Virus record (IMG/VR): IMGVR_UViG_3300032323_002180
Span: 1 to 30,331 of that record
Source of the DNA: a virus
Direction: 5' to 3' (one strand)
Length of the DNA: 30,331 nt
Of this stretch, positions 1-7,661 are shown piece by piece. Numbering within the stretch: position 1 is the stretch's first letter; each line of letters opens with the position of its first letter. The notes below the pieces were generated by a model that was not told where the DNA came from, did no database searches, and saw nothing but the letters and a program-made list of their open reading frames with translations. The position numbers were made by a program, and so were the translations under genes.

Positions 1-192
1 AATATGCAATGGTGGAAAACTTTGATTAGCGCCAAAATAGATATGCTCGCAATCGTTATTCTTTGCTTCTTGCAAAACGATTTGAGGGTCTTGTTCACCT
101 ACTACAAAGAGTGTACGCTTACCAAATGCCGGTGTGTGTTCTACTTCGGTTCCTACAAAGAAACTTACCGATTCGTGACCTACTCGATCCAT
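1..192 (-). CDS. Hypothetical protein, N-terminal part (cut by window edge)
   Basis: An open frame starts at ATG 192-190, which overlaps the TAA stop of the preceding DUF465 gene by one base (TAATG), and runs off the window edge after about 64 codons. The visible start reads MDRVGHESVSFFVGTEVEHT and then continues with a TLFVVG segment. These look like alternating beta strands, but I do not recognise the family. The tight overlap indicates translational coupling to the DUF465 and DpdA-like genes upstream. A role in 7-deazaguanine metabolism could be suggested only from that neighbourhood; no CxxxCxxC radical-SAM motif is visible in the part present. The gene itself is well supported; the function is unknown. 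Confidence 0.75.
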   Translation of the reverse strand, partial: MDRVGHESVSFFVGTEVEHTPAFGKRTLFVVGEQDPQIVLQEAKNNDCEHIYFGANQSFPPLHI

Positions 193-398
193 TATTTGTT
201 TTCCTGTTTGCCAAGTTCATGTGCAATCTTATGTTGTATTTTAACAATTTCATCCTTTAGATGCAACCGTTGTTTCTTCAAAACTTCCAGGGTAGCATCC
301 TCAAACACACCGGTGCTTTCCATACCGTCGATACGTTTATCAAGTTCGGCATGATCTTTTTCTAGATGAGCTAATCTATGTTGTAAATGGTCAATCAT
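192..398 (-). CDS. Small coiled-coil protein of the DUF465/YdcH type
   Basis: A 68-residue, strongly charged, almost wholly helical protein. It has the pattern of the DUF465/YdcH family: a first helix with HLxKDHAELDKRI, a short turn, then a second helix with LKKQRLHLKDEIVKIQHKI, so it probably folds as a helical hairpin. The biochemical role of the family is not established, although members are common in bacteria and phages. The ATG overlaps the TGA of the DpdA-like gene (ATGA), so it is probably translated by coupling. Family assignment rests on the pattern of charged heptads and the LKDEI motif; no function is claimed. Confidence 0.7.
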   Translation of the reverse strand: MIDHLQHRLAHLEKDHAELDKRIDGMESTGVFEDATLEVLKKQRLHLKDEIVKIQHKIAHELGKQENK

Positions 399-1951
399 TT
401 GGTCTCCTCTAATTGGTCTAATTTGATTTGATCAAATTCTACTTCGTCTTCACTGGCATTATCCTGCGTGTCTTCAACATCAAATAACACATTAAACATG
501 GGCCTTCCACTCTTGGCTTTTTTGCCTTTGAATCCTCGAGTTCCAATGATATCCATCCAGTAACGATCGTAGCTTTCGATAATCTCTTCGGCTTCTGCAC
601 GGTCTGGTGTGGCAAAGATGGCATCCACAATATCGCGGAAATACTTGTGATCGCCATTCTCGTTACGCATCATATAAGGATACTTGCCGTTATCATATTC
701 GCGATTGGCACGTTGAACACTTTCAATGTGCATCCAAACATTATGACTCATTAACAAGGCATAACTGAAGCTGTCCCACGAAGTTTTACCTTCTTTGCCA
801 ATCTTGTTTAAATCACCAGGCTTGTATATACAGATATCTTTCATCTGTAACTGTTTTGAAATCGGGCTTTCGTCAAAATGATCAATTAATCCATCTGCAA
901 TTACAGCTGGACCAAATGGGCGTGTGTCTGTGGCATACTTTTTGTCATCCACAATAGGACTCATTCTGTAGCACCATTTGCCTTCGTGTGGAAGATCAAT
1001 GTGATGATACACTTGACCGTTGGCAGTGGCCAAGAAAGGACTTGCACAGTCAAAGCTGATAGTGAAGCTAGGATTAACATAACGACGAACAGCACGTTGG
1101 ATGTCAGTTAATAACACCGCCCACTCTAGTTTACTTGTGCCTAGGAAGTGCATCCAGTCGTGAACACCTTCTTTGAGCAATCCATCATGACGTAATGCTA
1201 CAAGTCTACGCAGAATCAAATGTACATCACACATGTTCTGACCGCCCATGGCCCAACCATCAAAGTGTGTATCGGGATACTTGACAGGATCACAATACTC
1301 TTTCATGATATCATACCAGTCGTCGGCATTCTTATGATTGTCGCCTTGTAGCACGTTTAGGATCTTGGTGCCGCTATTGGCTTTGCCTCGGCGATGCTTC
1401 ATGAAGTATTCGTTGTTGTACTTGGTGGCGTCAATTGCTTGTTGCAGGGTTTTAATTTGACAGGCATCTGAAGCTTTTTGATCATGTATTACCCAAGTTG
1501 GAATATCCAGGGTCATACAATAGTTGCTGATGTTGTCTAACCAGTTTAACACTGCCTTGCGTTTGGCTTCGGCTTTTTTACAACCTGAGTTGGCCTTCCA
1601 GTCACCTTCCCACAGGCCCTTGGCAATTTGGAATCCACCCGAGTCTCCCAGCATGAGTGTGTTGGGATCTCTGTTGCGAACCATGTCCTCGGACCAGTCA
1701 TGCTTGTTCAAATCCAAGTTGGCATGTCCGCCTGAGTACAGGCTCCACTTGTACGGAAACAAACCTGTTTGATCATTGAGCCAGTTCATCTGTTCCATGT
1801 CCTGGATACCAGCCGGCATTCTGGCAGGATCTACATAAGGACCGTTGACTGGATCTCGTTGCTTGCCTACAAAGGTGGCATAGAAGCCCGATATGGCTGG
1901 CAGAAAGACTGCATAATCATTCTGCTTGGCAGTTAAGTTGTCTTGAGTCAT
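395..1951 (-). CDS. dpdA: DpdA-like 7-deazaguanine DNA transglycosylase (TGT superfamily)
   Basis: A 518-residue protein with the active-site layout of tRNA-guanine transglycosylases. DSGGFQ at 103-108 holds the general acid/base Asp. LDIPTW has a conserved Asp near 149, LQGD is at 201-204, the AMGG substrate-binding glycines are near 236-237, and SFDCASPF carries the candidate nucleophile Asp301. The C-terminal CxCxxC zinc site of tRNA-acting TGTs is absent. Phage and bacterial DpdA proteins use this fold to exchange guanine in DNA for a 7-deazaguanine base such as preQ0, which blocks many restriction enzymes. It lies 4 bp after the clamp gene, within the replication cluster, fitting a DNA substrate. 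The synthesis genes (folE, queD, queE, queC) are not in this window. A tRNA-acting enzyme is less likely given the missing zinc site. Confidence 0.82.
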   Translation of the reverse strand: MTQDNLTAKQNDYAVFLPAISGFYATFVGKQRDPVNGPYVDPARMPAGIQDMEQMNWLNDQTGLFPYKWSLYSGGHANLDLNKHDWSEDMVRNRDPNTLMLGDSGGFQIAKGLWEGDWKANSGCKKAEAKRKAVLNWLDNISNYCMTLDIPTWVIHDQKASDACQIKTLQQAIDATKYNNEYFMKHRRGKANSGTKILNVLQGDNHKNADDWYDIMKEYCDPVKYPDTHFDGWAMGGQNMCDVHLILRRLVALRHDGLLKEGVHDWMHFLGTSKLEWAVLLTDIQRAVRRYVNPSFTISFDCASPFLATANGQVYHHIDLPHEGKWCYRMSPIVDDKKYATDTRPFGPAVIADGLIDHFDESPISKQLQMKDICIYKPGDLNKIGKEGKTSWDSFSYALLMSHNVWMHIESVQRANREYDNGKYPYMMRNENGDHKYFRDIVDAIFATPDRAEAEEIIESYDRYWMDIIGTRGFKGKKAKSGRPMFNVLFDVEDTQDNASEDEVEFDQIKLDQLEETK

Positions 1952-1955
1952 TGAC

Positions 1956-2678
1956 TTATTTGGATTGAGCTGGCAGAATATAATTGTAAACAGCCAAACC
2001 CGAATCCACAGTGATCATAGCAGCTCCGTCGTCACTGATCTTGAATGTTTTATCGCCAGTTAGATCAAGAATACTGATCACAGTTTTGATTGGCCAGGAC
2101 CATGCACGTTTGAGTGTGCCTGCGACTCCGGGCTGAAACACAAAATTACCAGCGTGAGTAGAGTGGTCACCAAAGTAAAACTTTAAGTCGCCATTTTCGG
2201 TCTTGGCCTGAAAATTAACTTCTTCGGCATTGGCCTGTGCCTGCATCTTGAGTCGCTGAATGGCAGCCACAGTTGGCTCAAATTCAATATTCCAGTTTAC
2301 GCCTTTGAATTTTACAGTTTTGAGTTTTTCGTTTACAATCTCACTGGCCATAAATCTATAGTTGTTTTTAAAGTCGCCAGTGGCATTTTTAAAGTTGATA
2401 CCATCTGCGGCACCAGTGTCTTTGCGAGTCAGGCTGAGGTCTGCACCTTCACGATACTCCTGTAGATTTAACAAGATTTTCAACTTACTCAAATTGGGCA
2501 TGCCAAACGTGCCAACAAAGTCTGCATGCGGGCCAGCAAATTGTCCTTCTACTACCACGGAGCGATCTTCGGCAATGCCATTGATCACAGTTGATTTGTC
2601 GTCACCGGTGATCTTCACCAGGTCAATCACGCCCAAGTCGTGTGTGTGCTCTACTAAGTCTAACAAATGATCTCTCAT
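1956..2678 (-). CDS. 45: DNA polymerase sliding clamp (gp45-like)
   Basis: A 240-residue protein resembling the T4-type PCNA-like clamp, a trimeric ring that tethers polymerase to DNA and, in T4, also activates late transcription. Supporting segments are the first-domain VVVEGQFAGPHADFVGTFGM stretch followed by NLSKLKILLNL, the basic and aromatic middle, and the C-terminal DSGLAVYNYILPAQSK, which reads as the final clamp strands. Length is close to T4 gp45 (228 residues). It has the clearest Shine-Dalgarno in the window (AAGGAG, 6 nt before ATG) and a late-promoter-like TCTAAATA at 2710-2717. It lies downstream of the polymerase and methyltransferase genes in transcription order. The identification rests on sequence pattern and on the neighbouring polymerase. 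Confidence 0.82.
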   Translation of the reverse strand: MRDHLLDLVEHTHDLGVIDLVKITGDDKSTVINGIAEDRSVVVEGQFAGPHADFVGTFGMPNLSKLKILLNLQEYREGADLSLTRKDTGAADGINFKNATGDFKNNYRFMASEIVNEKLKTVKFKGVNWNIEFEPTVAAIQRLKMQAQANAEEVNFQAKTENGDLKFYFGDHSTHAGNFVFQPGVAGTLKRAWSWPIKTVISILDLTGDKTFKISDDGAAMITVDSGLAVYNYILPAQSK

Positions 2679-2709
2679 GTAATTCTCCTTTTGTTTATTG
2701 TACAGGGGT

Positions 2710-2717
2710 TATTTAGA
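2710..2717 (-). promoter_or_regulatory. Late-promoter-like box TCTAAATA before the clamp gene
   Basis: On the minus strand this matches 7 of 8 bases of the T4 late consensus TATAAATA. By T4 spacing, transcription would start near 2704, leaving a 26-nt leader that contains the AAGGAG ribosome-binding site of the clamp gene. Confidence 0.45.
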
Positions 2718-2725
2718 TTTTGCAA

Positions 2726-3664
2726 CTATTTTGGTATTATTTTTGCCAGGGCCTGGCCGCCTCTTAAAGAGATAAAATTGCCGGGTTTCCGCAGTTCCAG
2801 CCAGGTTGTGGGCCCTTGATCGGTCCAACTGAATTCTACCTCATAACCCAAACTCTGTGCCAGTTCACGCACTAGATATCCCGGGGTGTAACAACAAAAA
2901 TGTCGTTCTACTAGCATGACCCCTTTGGCTCGATCGCAATCGTTAAAGGTCATAGCCAATATTCCACCCGGTCTGAGTTTTTGATAAATTTCTGCCAGAT
3001 ACTTGCGAATAATCTCAAAAGGTTTGAAATTAAAAAAGTTGTAGGCCAACACAATACCAAACTGTTCGTCGGGCAACTTGTATAAAATTTTGTTGCTGTT
3101 GCGTTCGTTAATACTATAGGGCCTAAGGCGTTGTTGATACAACGGGTTAAACTGACTTATAGCCGGCTGTAACAAGTCATGTGATTCATCTACTAGATAT
3201 AGAGGATCTGAGGCCAATAAATTATTAATGTATATTTCTTTTCCTGGTCTAATGATCATAGCTGGGTGGTGCCAATTGTTATATCGCATAATTCTTGTAG
3301 AATAAAACTGTTGAGTCTCGTCTGTGATGTTGGGCCGGCGATTCAAAACATATTCTGTAGATTCGTGAATCATTTCTTGTTCGTACAATCGGTAACTTTC
3401 GGCAAACCAAGGTTTCTCTGTATCAACAATTAATTGTTTGAGTTCGGCCTTTAATTGGTTTAGAAGCGTTTCAAATTCATCAAAAGTCTGTTGTATTTCT
3501 TTGTGTTTATGTTGCAATGTGTTGGCATGTTCGCCCAACTGAATTGACTCATGTGCAACTATATAGGTAATTTTTTCCAGATCAATGTCGGCCTGTTGAC
3601 GAGTACTCACAGCCGACATAGCGTCGAGCTCCATTTGATAGTTGACCAGGTCACTCAGCTTCAT
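2726..3664 (-). CDS. SAM-dependent methyltransferase-like protein with coiled-coil N-terminus
   Basis: A 312-residue protein. Residues 1-110 are helical and charged (a probable coiled coil from about 45 to 95), and the C-terminal half looks like a class I methyltransferase. YLVDESHDLL fits motif I with its acidic residue, FGIVLAYNFFNF fits motif IV, and LRPGGILAMTFND is the typical post-helix strand. The canonical GxGxG loop is not obvious, so activity is uncertain. The start was set at ATG 3664, just after the polymerase stop (TAATATG), because the upstream part of the open frame lies inside the polymerase gene. It could modify DNA, a small molecule or protein; the substrate cannot be inferred. 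Confidence 0.6.
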   Translation of the reverse strand: MKLSDLVNYQMELDAMSAVSTRQQADIDLEKITYIVAHESIQLGEHANTLQHKHKEIQQTFDEFETLLNQLKAELKQLIVDTEKPWFAESYRLYEQEMIHESTEYVLNRRPNITDETQQFYSTRIMRYNNWHHPAMIIRPGKEIYINNLLASDPLYLVDESHDLLQPAISQFNPLYQQRLRPYSINERNSNKILYKLPDEQFGIVLAYNFFNFKPFEIIRKYLAEIYQKLRPGGILAMTFNDCDRAKGVMLVERHFCCYTPGYLVRELAQSLGYEVEFSWTDQGPTTWLELRKPGNFISLRGGQALAKIIPK

Positions 3665-3665
3665 A

Positions 3666-6323
3666 TTACCACTCAAACAAGGTCTGAAAAGTATTTTCTG
3701 TGTTGGTCGCTGATTTAAGATCCCAATCCAACACACCCAGCAAGTTGTCTAGTTTTTGATCAACCACAGTAGTTTCCATTTCGGCATCATCAAATGGCAG
3801 GTCCTTGAACCATTGCGGAATGTGGGTTTCGTCTGTGGGATATCCGATACTGGTCCAACCTAGAGGATTGGCCTTGAGTTTACACACAATGGTTTTCATG
3901 CCGTCTACAATTTGCATTGAATATTTGTCGCCGTTCATTCTACGTAGATTGTTCCAGTTGATGGCCGCACGCACATGTCCGGGCATGTTGGCTTTGCCTA
4001 GACGTTCTTCTTCTTTGGCATACTTGGTTAGATTGTTCACACGCTTGGGACTGCCTTTTTCCCAACCCGGACGTTCTTTGAAAATATACTTGAACGCACG
4101 TATTTTTTCAATGATATCTTCACGTGTGGCACCTGTTAAGACATCGTTTAGAATTTCACTGAGAAAGTCCTGAATCACCTTAGGAGTATCACTGCGCTTC
4201 AAATCCAAGCCCATGGCCTTGACCTTGCCAGGAACACCATGAGTGTCTACACGTTTGTTTTCTTTGTCGTAGTACATGACAGCATAGCGTTTCTTGGTAA
4301 TGAACAAGCCCTTGCTGGCCACAATCTCTCGACCACCGCGAATCACTTCGCCCATTTCTCTAGGTACATGGAATGCACGTTCCATAAAGCCCGGAAATGA
4401 ATCGTTGACTTGATCCGCAATGCTGTTGTAAAGTTGCACAGCAATTTCTCTTGACCATGACATGTTGCCAGCTTCAATTTCTTTTTGTAGCACAGGATAC
4501 GCTGTAAAATAGCAGGAATCTGTGTCGCCATAGATAATTGCTTCGCCCACATGGTCGTAATTGCCGGTGATACACTCATTGACATAGGCGTCCATGTGTT
4601 GGGCAATTGCACGGCCAGTGAGTGTTGTTGATTGTCCAATACGTTTGTCAAAGAACCTGCAACCAGGATTGAGAATAGCACCATACAGGCTGTTCAAGTT
4701 AATTTTCTTGACCAGTTGACGCTTGTCCCAATATTCTTCTTCTTCTGGTGTAGTACATTCTTTAAGTCGGGCCTGCATTTCTTTACGCTCGGCATACCAA
4801 CGTTTTAACAGGCCAGGAATCACTGCTTCTTTCTCGTAGGTAAAAATGGTACCATTGGCAGTGATCATCCAAGGACGGTTGGTATCAAATACAATTTTCC
4901 ACACCTCTGCAGCACTGTGGACCGATTCTTCGCCATCTTGCCAATCAATAGTAATCTCTGTACCGGGTTCGGTATTCATAACCGCTGTGTATTCTAGACT
5001 ACCAAATAGACCTTCCCAGGCAGCTGCAAAACTGGACCCCGACCGCATTTTGTCTTGAATATAACGATCAGTCATGATGGGTCTTAATTGACCCACAATG
5101 GTTTCTGGACCCATGTTCAGCGCACGAATTGCTGACGGATACAAACTGTTGATGTCTATTGACCCTACATATTCGTGTATGCCCTTGCGTGGATATGCCA
5201 CATAAGCACCAGCTGCCTGTGTGTCTTCGTCTGAGTAACGTTCCTTGCGGTTAGGCACAACCATGCCACGTTCGTGGGCTTCGTTGATGATGGCCTGTTC
5301 TGTTACAGCCACAGCACCCATGGTAGTTTGTAGTAGTACAGTATTTTCATGTGCCAGTGTGTTGGCAAGATCCAAGAACTTGAGTTTCTTGTCTAGCTTG
5401 GCCAGGATCATGGTATCTTGTCTGTTGTATTCAATAAACCGTTTGAAGTTTTGATTGTATAACTGATCCAAGGTGCCTTCAAACACAGTTTTGGTTTCGC
5501 CTAGTTCGTATTCAGCAATGGCATCCAAGCTGTAGCTGTGTCGTTCTTCGTAGGTGTATTTGCGATACAATTGCATATAGTCCATGTGTACACGACCAAT
5601 CAAGTCATAAGTCTGACTGGTTGCTCCAAAGCGTTCAAACTCTCTGGGTTTGGGATATTGATTCCACAGGCACATTCTGCGGGTATCGTCTTTGCTGAGA
5701 ACTCTAGTGATACGATTGATGGTGTAGGGTATATCGTATCCTTCACTATTCCATCCCGATACAGCATCGGCATCTTCAATTAAATCCAGGAATGTTTTTA
5801 GCAGATCGCCTTCGTCAGTAAACACCACAGTGTTGGAAAACTCGCTGGCAATTTCTTTTGCGGTTTCGGCGGTCATGTGACGTGGTGGAATTACAAGAGT
5901 AACCATCTGGTCTAGCCACTGTAGATACACTGAGATGGCAGTGATAGGATTGAATGGATCTTCAGGACGACTGAACCCACGCTCAGGATCAAAATCTACT
6001 TCAATGTCAAAGAACGCTACATTTAACTTGGGGCCATCCTGACCTTTGTAGTTTTCTTCAAGACAACGGAATATAGGATTGATATCACTCTCAAATAACT
6101 TCTTGCCCGACTGTATACGGATCTCTTTGCGAAACTCCTTGTTGTTTCTAGTGCTGAAACGACTTACCGGAGTACCAAAGATGCTGGTAAATTTACCGCG
6201 GGGGTCTTCGTAATAAAAAATGTAGTTGGCAGCATATTCCTGATAGCGTCGCTCGCCATCTCGCCGTTCAACCACATGTATGCGATCGTGTTCACGATCA
6301 AAAAGTGCGTCTATGTAACTCAA
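3666..6323 (-). CDS. 43: Family-B replicative DNA polymerase (gp43-like)
   Basis: An 885-residue polymerase with complete 3'-5' exonuclease and polymerase signatures. Exo I is FFDIEVD (Asp106/Glu108), Exo II is GWNSEGYD (190-197), and Exo III is YNRQD (299-303). Polymerase motif A is DINSLYPS (390-397), motif B is KKINLNSLYG (539-548), and motif C is YGDTDS (598-603). The C-terminal tail TFQTLFEW is probably the clamp-binding peptide, as in T4 gp43. Length is close to T4 gp43 (898). The start is TTG in a TTGA overlap with the previous gene, preceded by GGGGA. The N-terminus MSYIDALFDREHDRIHVVER fits the beginning of related phage polymerases, so the TTG start is favoured over a later ATG. It would replicate the phage genome with the clamp encoded downstream. 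Confidence 0.97.
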   Translation of the reverse strand: MSYIDALFDREHDRIHVVERRDGERRYQEYAANYIFYYEDPRGKFTSIFGTPVSRFSTRNNKEFRKEIRIQSGKKLFESDINPIFRCLEENYKGQDGPKLNVAFFDIEVDFDPERGFSRPEDPFNPITAISVYLQWLDQMVTLVIPPRHMTAETAKEIASEFSNTVVFTDEGDLLKTFLDLIEDADAVSGWNSEGYDIPYTINRITRVLSKDDTRRMCLWNQYPKPREFERFGATSQTYDLIGRVHMDYMQLYRKYTYEERHSYSLDAIAEYELGETKTVFEGTLDQLYNQNFKRFIEYNRQDTMILAKLDKKLKFLDLANTLAHENTVLLQTTMGAVAVTEQAIINEAHERGMVVPNRKERYSDEDTQAAGAYVAYPRKGIHEYVGSIDINSLYPSAIRALNMGPETIVGQLRPIMTDRYIQDKMRSGSSFAAAWEGLFGSLEYTAVMNTEPGTEITIDWQDGEESVHSAAEVWKIVFDTNRPWMITANGTIFTYEKEAVIPGLLKRWYAERKEMQARLKECTTPEEEEYWDKRQLVKKINLNSLYGAILNPGCRFFDKRIGQSTTLTGRAIAQHMDAYVNECITGNYDHVGEAIIYGDTDSCYFTAYPVLQKEIEAGNMSWSREIAVQLYNSIADQVNDSFPGFMERAFHVPREMGEVIRGGREIVASKGLFITKKRYAVMYYDKENKRVDTHGVPGKVKAMGLDLKRSDTPKVIQDFLSEILNDVLTGATREDIIEKIRAFKYIFKERPGWEKGSPKRVNNLTKYAKEEERLGKANMPGHVRAAINWNNLRRMNGDKYSMQIVDGMKTIVCKLKANPLGWTSIGYPTDETHIPQWFKDLPFDDAEMETTVVDQKLDNLLGVLDWDLKSATNTENTFQTLFEW

Positions 6324-6625
6324 AGGTTATCCCCAAAATCAAACAGAGGCAAAACGTCTGGATGGATATTACAATATTCAACTTGTTCAATTACCGATAC
6401 ACCCTGTGTGGACAGCATAGTGTATGTTATAAAACTTTTTGGAATATTGTTGAATTTTATAAAAAACCCATCGTTGTTATTTAGGTCTGTATAAAAAGAA
6501 TATTGATGGGGATAATGTGATTCTGCCCACTGTGCAATTTTTTTTGGCGTTTCTCCCCAGACATAATCATCTCCTATCCAGGTAGAAAAGTCAAAGGCAA
6601 ATGTTACTGATCTTAGATTTTTCAA
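6320..6625 (-). CDS. Small hypothetical protein, TTG start
   Basis: A 101-residue protein I do not recognise. It is rich in aromatic residues (FDFSTWIGDDYVWGE near the start) and lacks a signal peptide or membrane segment. It starts with TTG at 6625, six bases after a good GGAG ribosome-binding site; no ATG lies nearby in frame. Its TGA stop overlaps the TTG start of the DNA polymerase (TTGA), so it probably affects polymerase expression by translational coupling. It sits between the dsbA gene and the polymerase. The coding call rests on the ribosome-binding site, the overlap and the lack of a better frame. Confidence 0.65.
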   Translation of the reverse strand: MKNLRSVTFAFDFSTWIGDDYVWGETPKKIAQWAESHYPHQYSFYTDLNNNDGFFIKFNNIPKSFITYTMLSTQGVSVIEQVEYCNIHPDVLPLFDFGDNL

Positions 6626-6662
6626 ATTTTTCTCCAGTTATGGCTGGTCTGCCATGATTCAT

Positions 6663-6677
6663 GTTGCTTACGGCAAC
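6663..6677. other. Small hairpin between dsbA and the next gene
   Basis: A 5-bp perfect stem GTTGC / GCAAC with a 5-base loop lies in the 75-bp gap (6626-6700) downstream of dsbA. No U-tract follows on the minus strand, so it is not a convincing intrinsic terminator. Nothing else recognisable is seen in the gap. Confidence 0.3.
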
Positions 6678-6700
6678 GACTCGCTGTTGTAAAACAATAC

Positions 6701-6958
6701 TTATAGTGTTTTGCCCACTGTGACCAAAATCTGCTCCAGCAGCTCGTGATCCTGTTGCTCTCGACCAAATTCACTCTTATGAGCCAGCTTGATGGCCTTC
6801 TTGAGAATGTTGGGTTTGATATCCAGTTCTTCGGCAATGGCCTTGACTGTGTCGTTGAGTCCGCCGGTCAAGGTTTCAATTTCGTGCATGACCTGACAAC
6901 CTTCATTGATTACCTGGTTAAGTTTTTTAGTTTGTTCTACGTTGAATGTTCTAGACAT
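6701..6958 (-). CDS. dsbA: DsbA-like double-stranded DNA-binding protein
   Basis: An 85-residue, helix-rich protein resembling T4 DsbA, a small dsDNA-binding protein that binds near late promoters and modulates late transcription. Matching features are the N-terminal LNQVINEGCQVMHEIETL helix, GLNDTVKAIAEELDIKP, and LKKAIKLAHKSEFG followed by an acidic HELLEQIL tail; T4 DsbA has the same order and a similar length (about 89). ATG 6958 has an AAGGA ribosome-binding site. The gene is upstream of the polymerase in the transcription direction and is divergent from the HNH gene by 29 bp. Its presence agrees with the use of T4-like late promoters in this phage. Confidence 0.85.
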   Translation of the reverse strand: MSRTFNVEQTKKLNQVINEGCQVMHEIETLTGGLNDTVKAIAEELDIKPNILKKAIKLAHKSEFGREQQDHELLEQILVTVGKTL

Positions 6959-6972
6959 AATGTTCCTTAATA

Positions 6973-6980
6973 GTTAAATA
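6973..6980 (+). promoter_or_regulatory. Late-promoter-like box GTTAAATA before the HNH gene
   Basis: Plus-strand box matching 6 of 8 bases of TATAAATA. It ends 7 nt before the HNH ATG. T4 spacing would put the start of transcription at about 6986, two bases before the start codon. There is no Shine-Dalgarno. Confidence 0.35.
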
Positions 6981-6987
6981 TAGTTAT

Positions 6988-7512
6988 ATGATATTTACAG
7001 ATAACAAATATACACGTTGCTATTTTAGCATTGTTAATCGAGCATTGTCAAGAGCAGTAGGTGATATGTATGTTGAAAAACATCACATAATTCCAAAATC
7101 TCTTGGCGGATCAAACGATAAAAGCAATTTGGTAAAGTTAACCGCAAAAGAACATTTTTTGTGTCATAGACTTTTGACCAAAATGGTTGATGATCCAAAA
7201 GCAAAAATAAAGATGCACAATGCTGTGTTTCAAATGACTATTTCTAGTAAAAACCAAAGTCGCTATAAAATAACATCCAGAGTTTATACGATCTTAAAAC
7301 AAAACAAATCACTAGCTATGGCAGGAAACAAATATGGTAGAGGCCCAACATCAGAAGTTACTAAACTTAAGATTTCACAAGCCAAAAAAGGTAAGTCGGT
7401 CAACAAAGGAAAGTCAATATCCGTTGAGCAAAGACAAAAGCTGTCGGCGGCACTAAAAGGTAGACAGCCTTGGAACAAAGGCTTAACCTACAATCATAAA
7501 AGCTCACTTTAG
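6988..7512 (+). CDS. HNH homing endonuclease with NUMOD3-like tail
   Basis: A 174-residue protein on the opposite strand from every other gene here. Residues 30-65 carry an HNH core: VEKHHIIPKSLGGSND, then NLVKLTAKEHFLCHRLL, with the His-His and downstream Asn/His metal and catalytic positions. The tail has two short basic repeats, KKGKSVNKGKS and KGRQPWNKGLT, which are NUMOD3-like DNA-binding motifs usual in phage homing endonucleases. It has an AT-rich composition, unlike its neighbours, and no Shine-Dalgarno; a TAAATA box lies 7 nt before ATG. It separates dsbA from the next minus-strand genes and looks like a free-standing mobile gene. Its target is not visible but would lie in a homologous phage genome lacking the insert. 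Confidence 0.9.
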   Translation: MIFTDNKYTRCYFSIVNRALSRAVGDMYVEKHHIIPKSLGGSNDKSNLVKLTAKEHFLCHRLLTKMVDDPKAKIKMHNAVFQMTISSKNQSRYKITSRVYTILKQNKSLAMAGNKYGRGPTSEVTKLKISQAKKGKSVNKGKSISVEQRQKLSAALKGRQPWNKGLTYNHKSSL

Positions 7513-7661
7513 GTTTCACGGTAGCGAATCGTTACACCAGGCCAGCAGCCGGCCACCCTCGCAACTAGTGCGGTCCTAAGGGTATTCTATACAGGTGAGT
7601 ATGGAAGATGTGGTGTGTCATCTTCACCTGTGCGTTCTGGATATACAGGATAGTCGTTCAT
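7509..7661 (-). pseudogene. Small ORF interrupted by TAG, possibly broken by the HNH insertion
   Basis: ATG 7661 overlaps the TGA stop of the next gene (ATGA), and the frame encodes a 24-residue peptide, MNDYPVYPERTGEDDTPHLP..., ending at TAG 7587-7589. The same frame then continues for 25 more sense codons (including GCWPGVTIRYRET) to TAA 7509-7511, which overlaps the HNH stop. The continuation reads like normal protein. Either the real product is the 24-residue peptide, or a longer gene of about 50 residues has an inactivating TAG. TAG is used as an ordinary stop elsewhere (26204-26206 and 15361-15363), so recoding is unlikely. The family is unknown. Confidence 0.45.
7521..7631. other. Cluster of inverted repeats downstream of the HNH gene
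   Basis: Several consecutive stem candidates lie here: a near-palindrome at 7521-7535, GGCC/GGCC at 7540-7543 and 7551-7554, CGCA/TGCG at 7560-7563 and 7569-7572, and a larger hairpin. The larger one pairs GAAGATG (7604-7610) with CATCTTC (7619-7625) and is extended by ACAGGT (7591-7596) with ACCTGT (7626-7631). Whether this is functional RNA or incidental is unknown. Confidence 0.35.

Noticed and set aside
3665-3736. N-terminal extension of the methyltransferase-like gene into the polymerase gene
   Set aside because: The extension lies inside the polymerase C-terminus and lacks a ribosome-binding site; ATG 3664 follows the polymerase stop directly.
6622-6837. 71-codon minus-strand open frame over dsbA
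   Set aside because: It overlaps the dsbA-like gene in another frame and its product has an atypical Trp/Arg/Ser composition; dsbA has the homology-like pattern and the Shine-Dalgarno.
6959-7657. Group I intron around the HNH gene
   Set aside because: Only 29 bp precede the HNH gene, leaving no room for the intron 5' core, and the gene runs against the surrounding operon, so splicing would not serve the neighbours.
7509-7661. TAG recoding as sense codon
   Set aside because: TAG ends the ClpA gene and the 62-residue gene at 15361, so it works as a normal stop in this genome.
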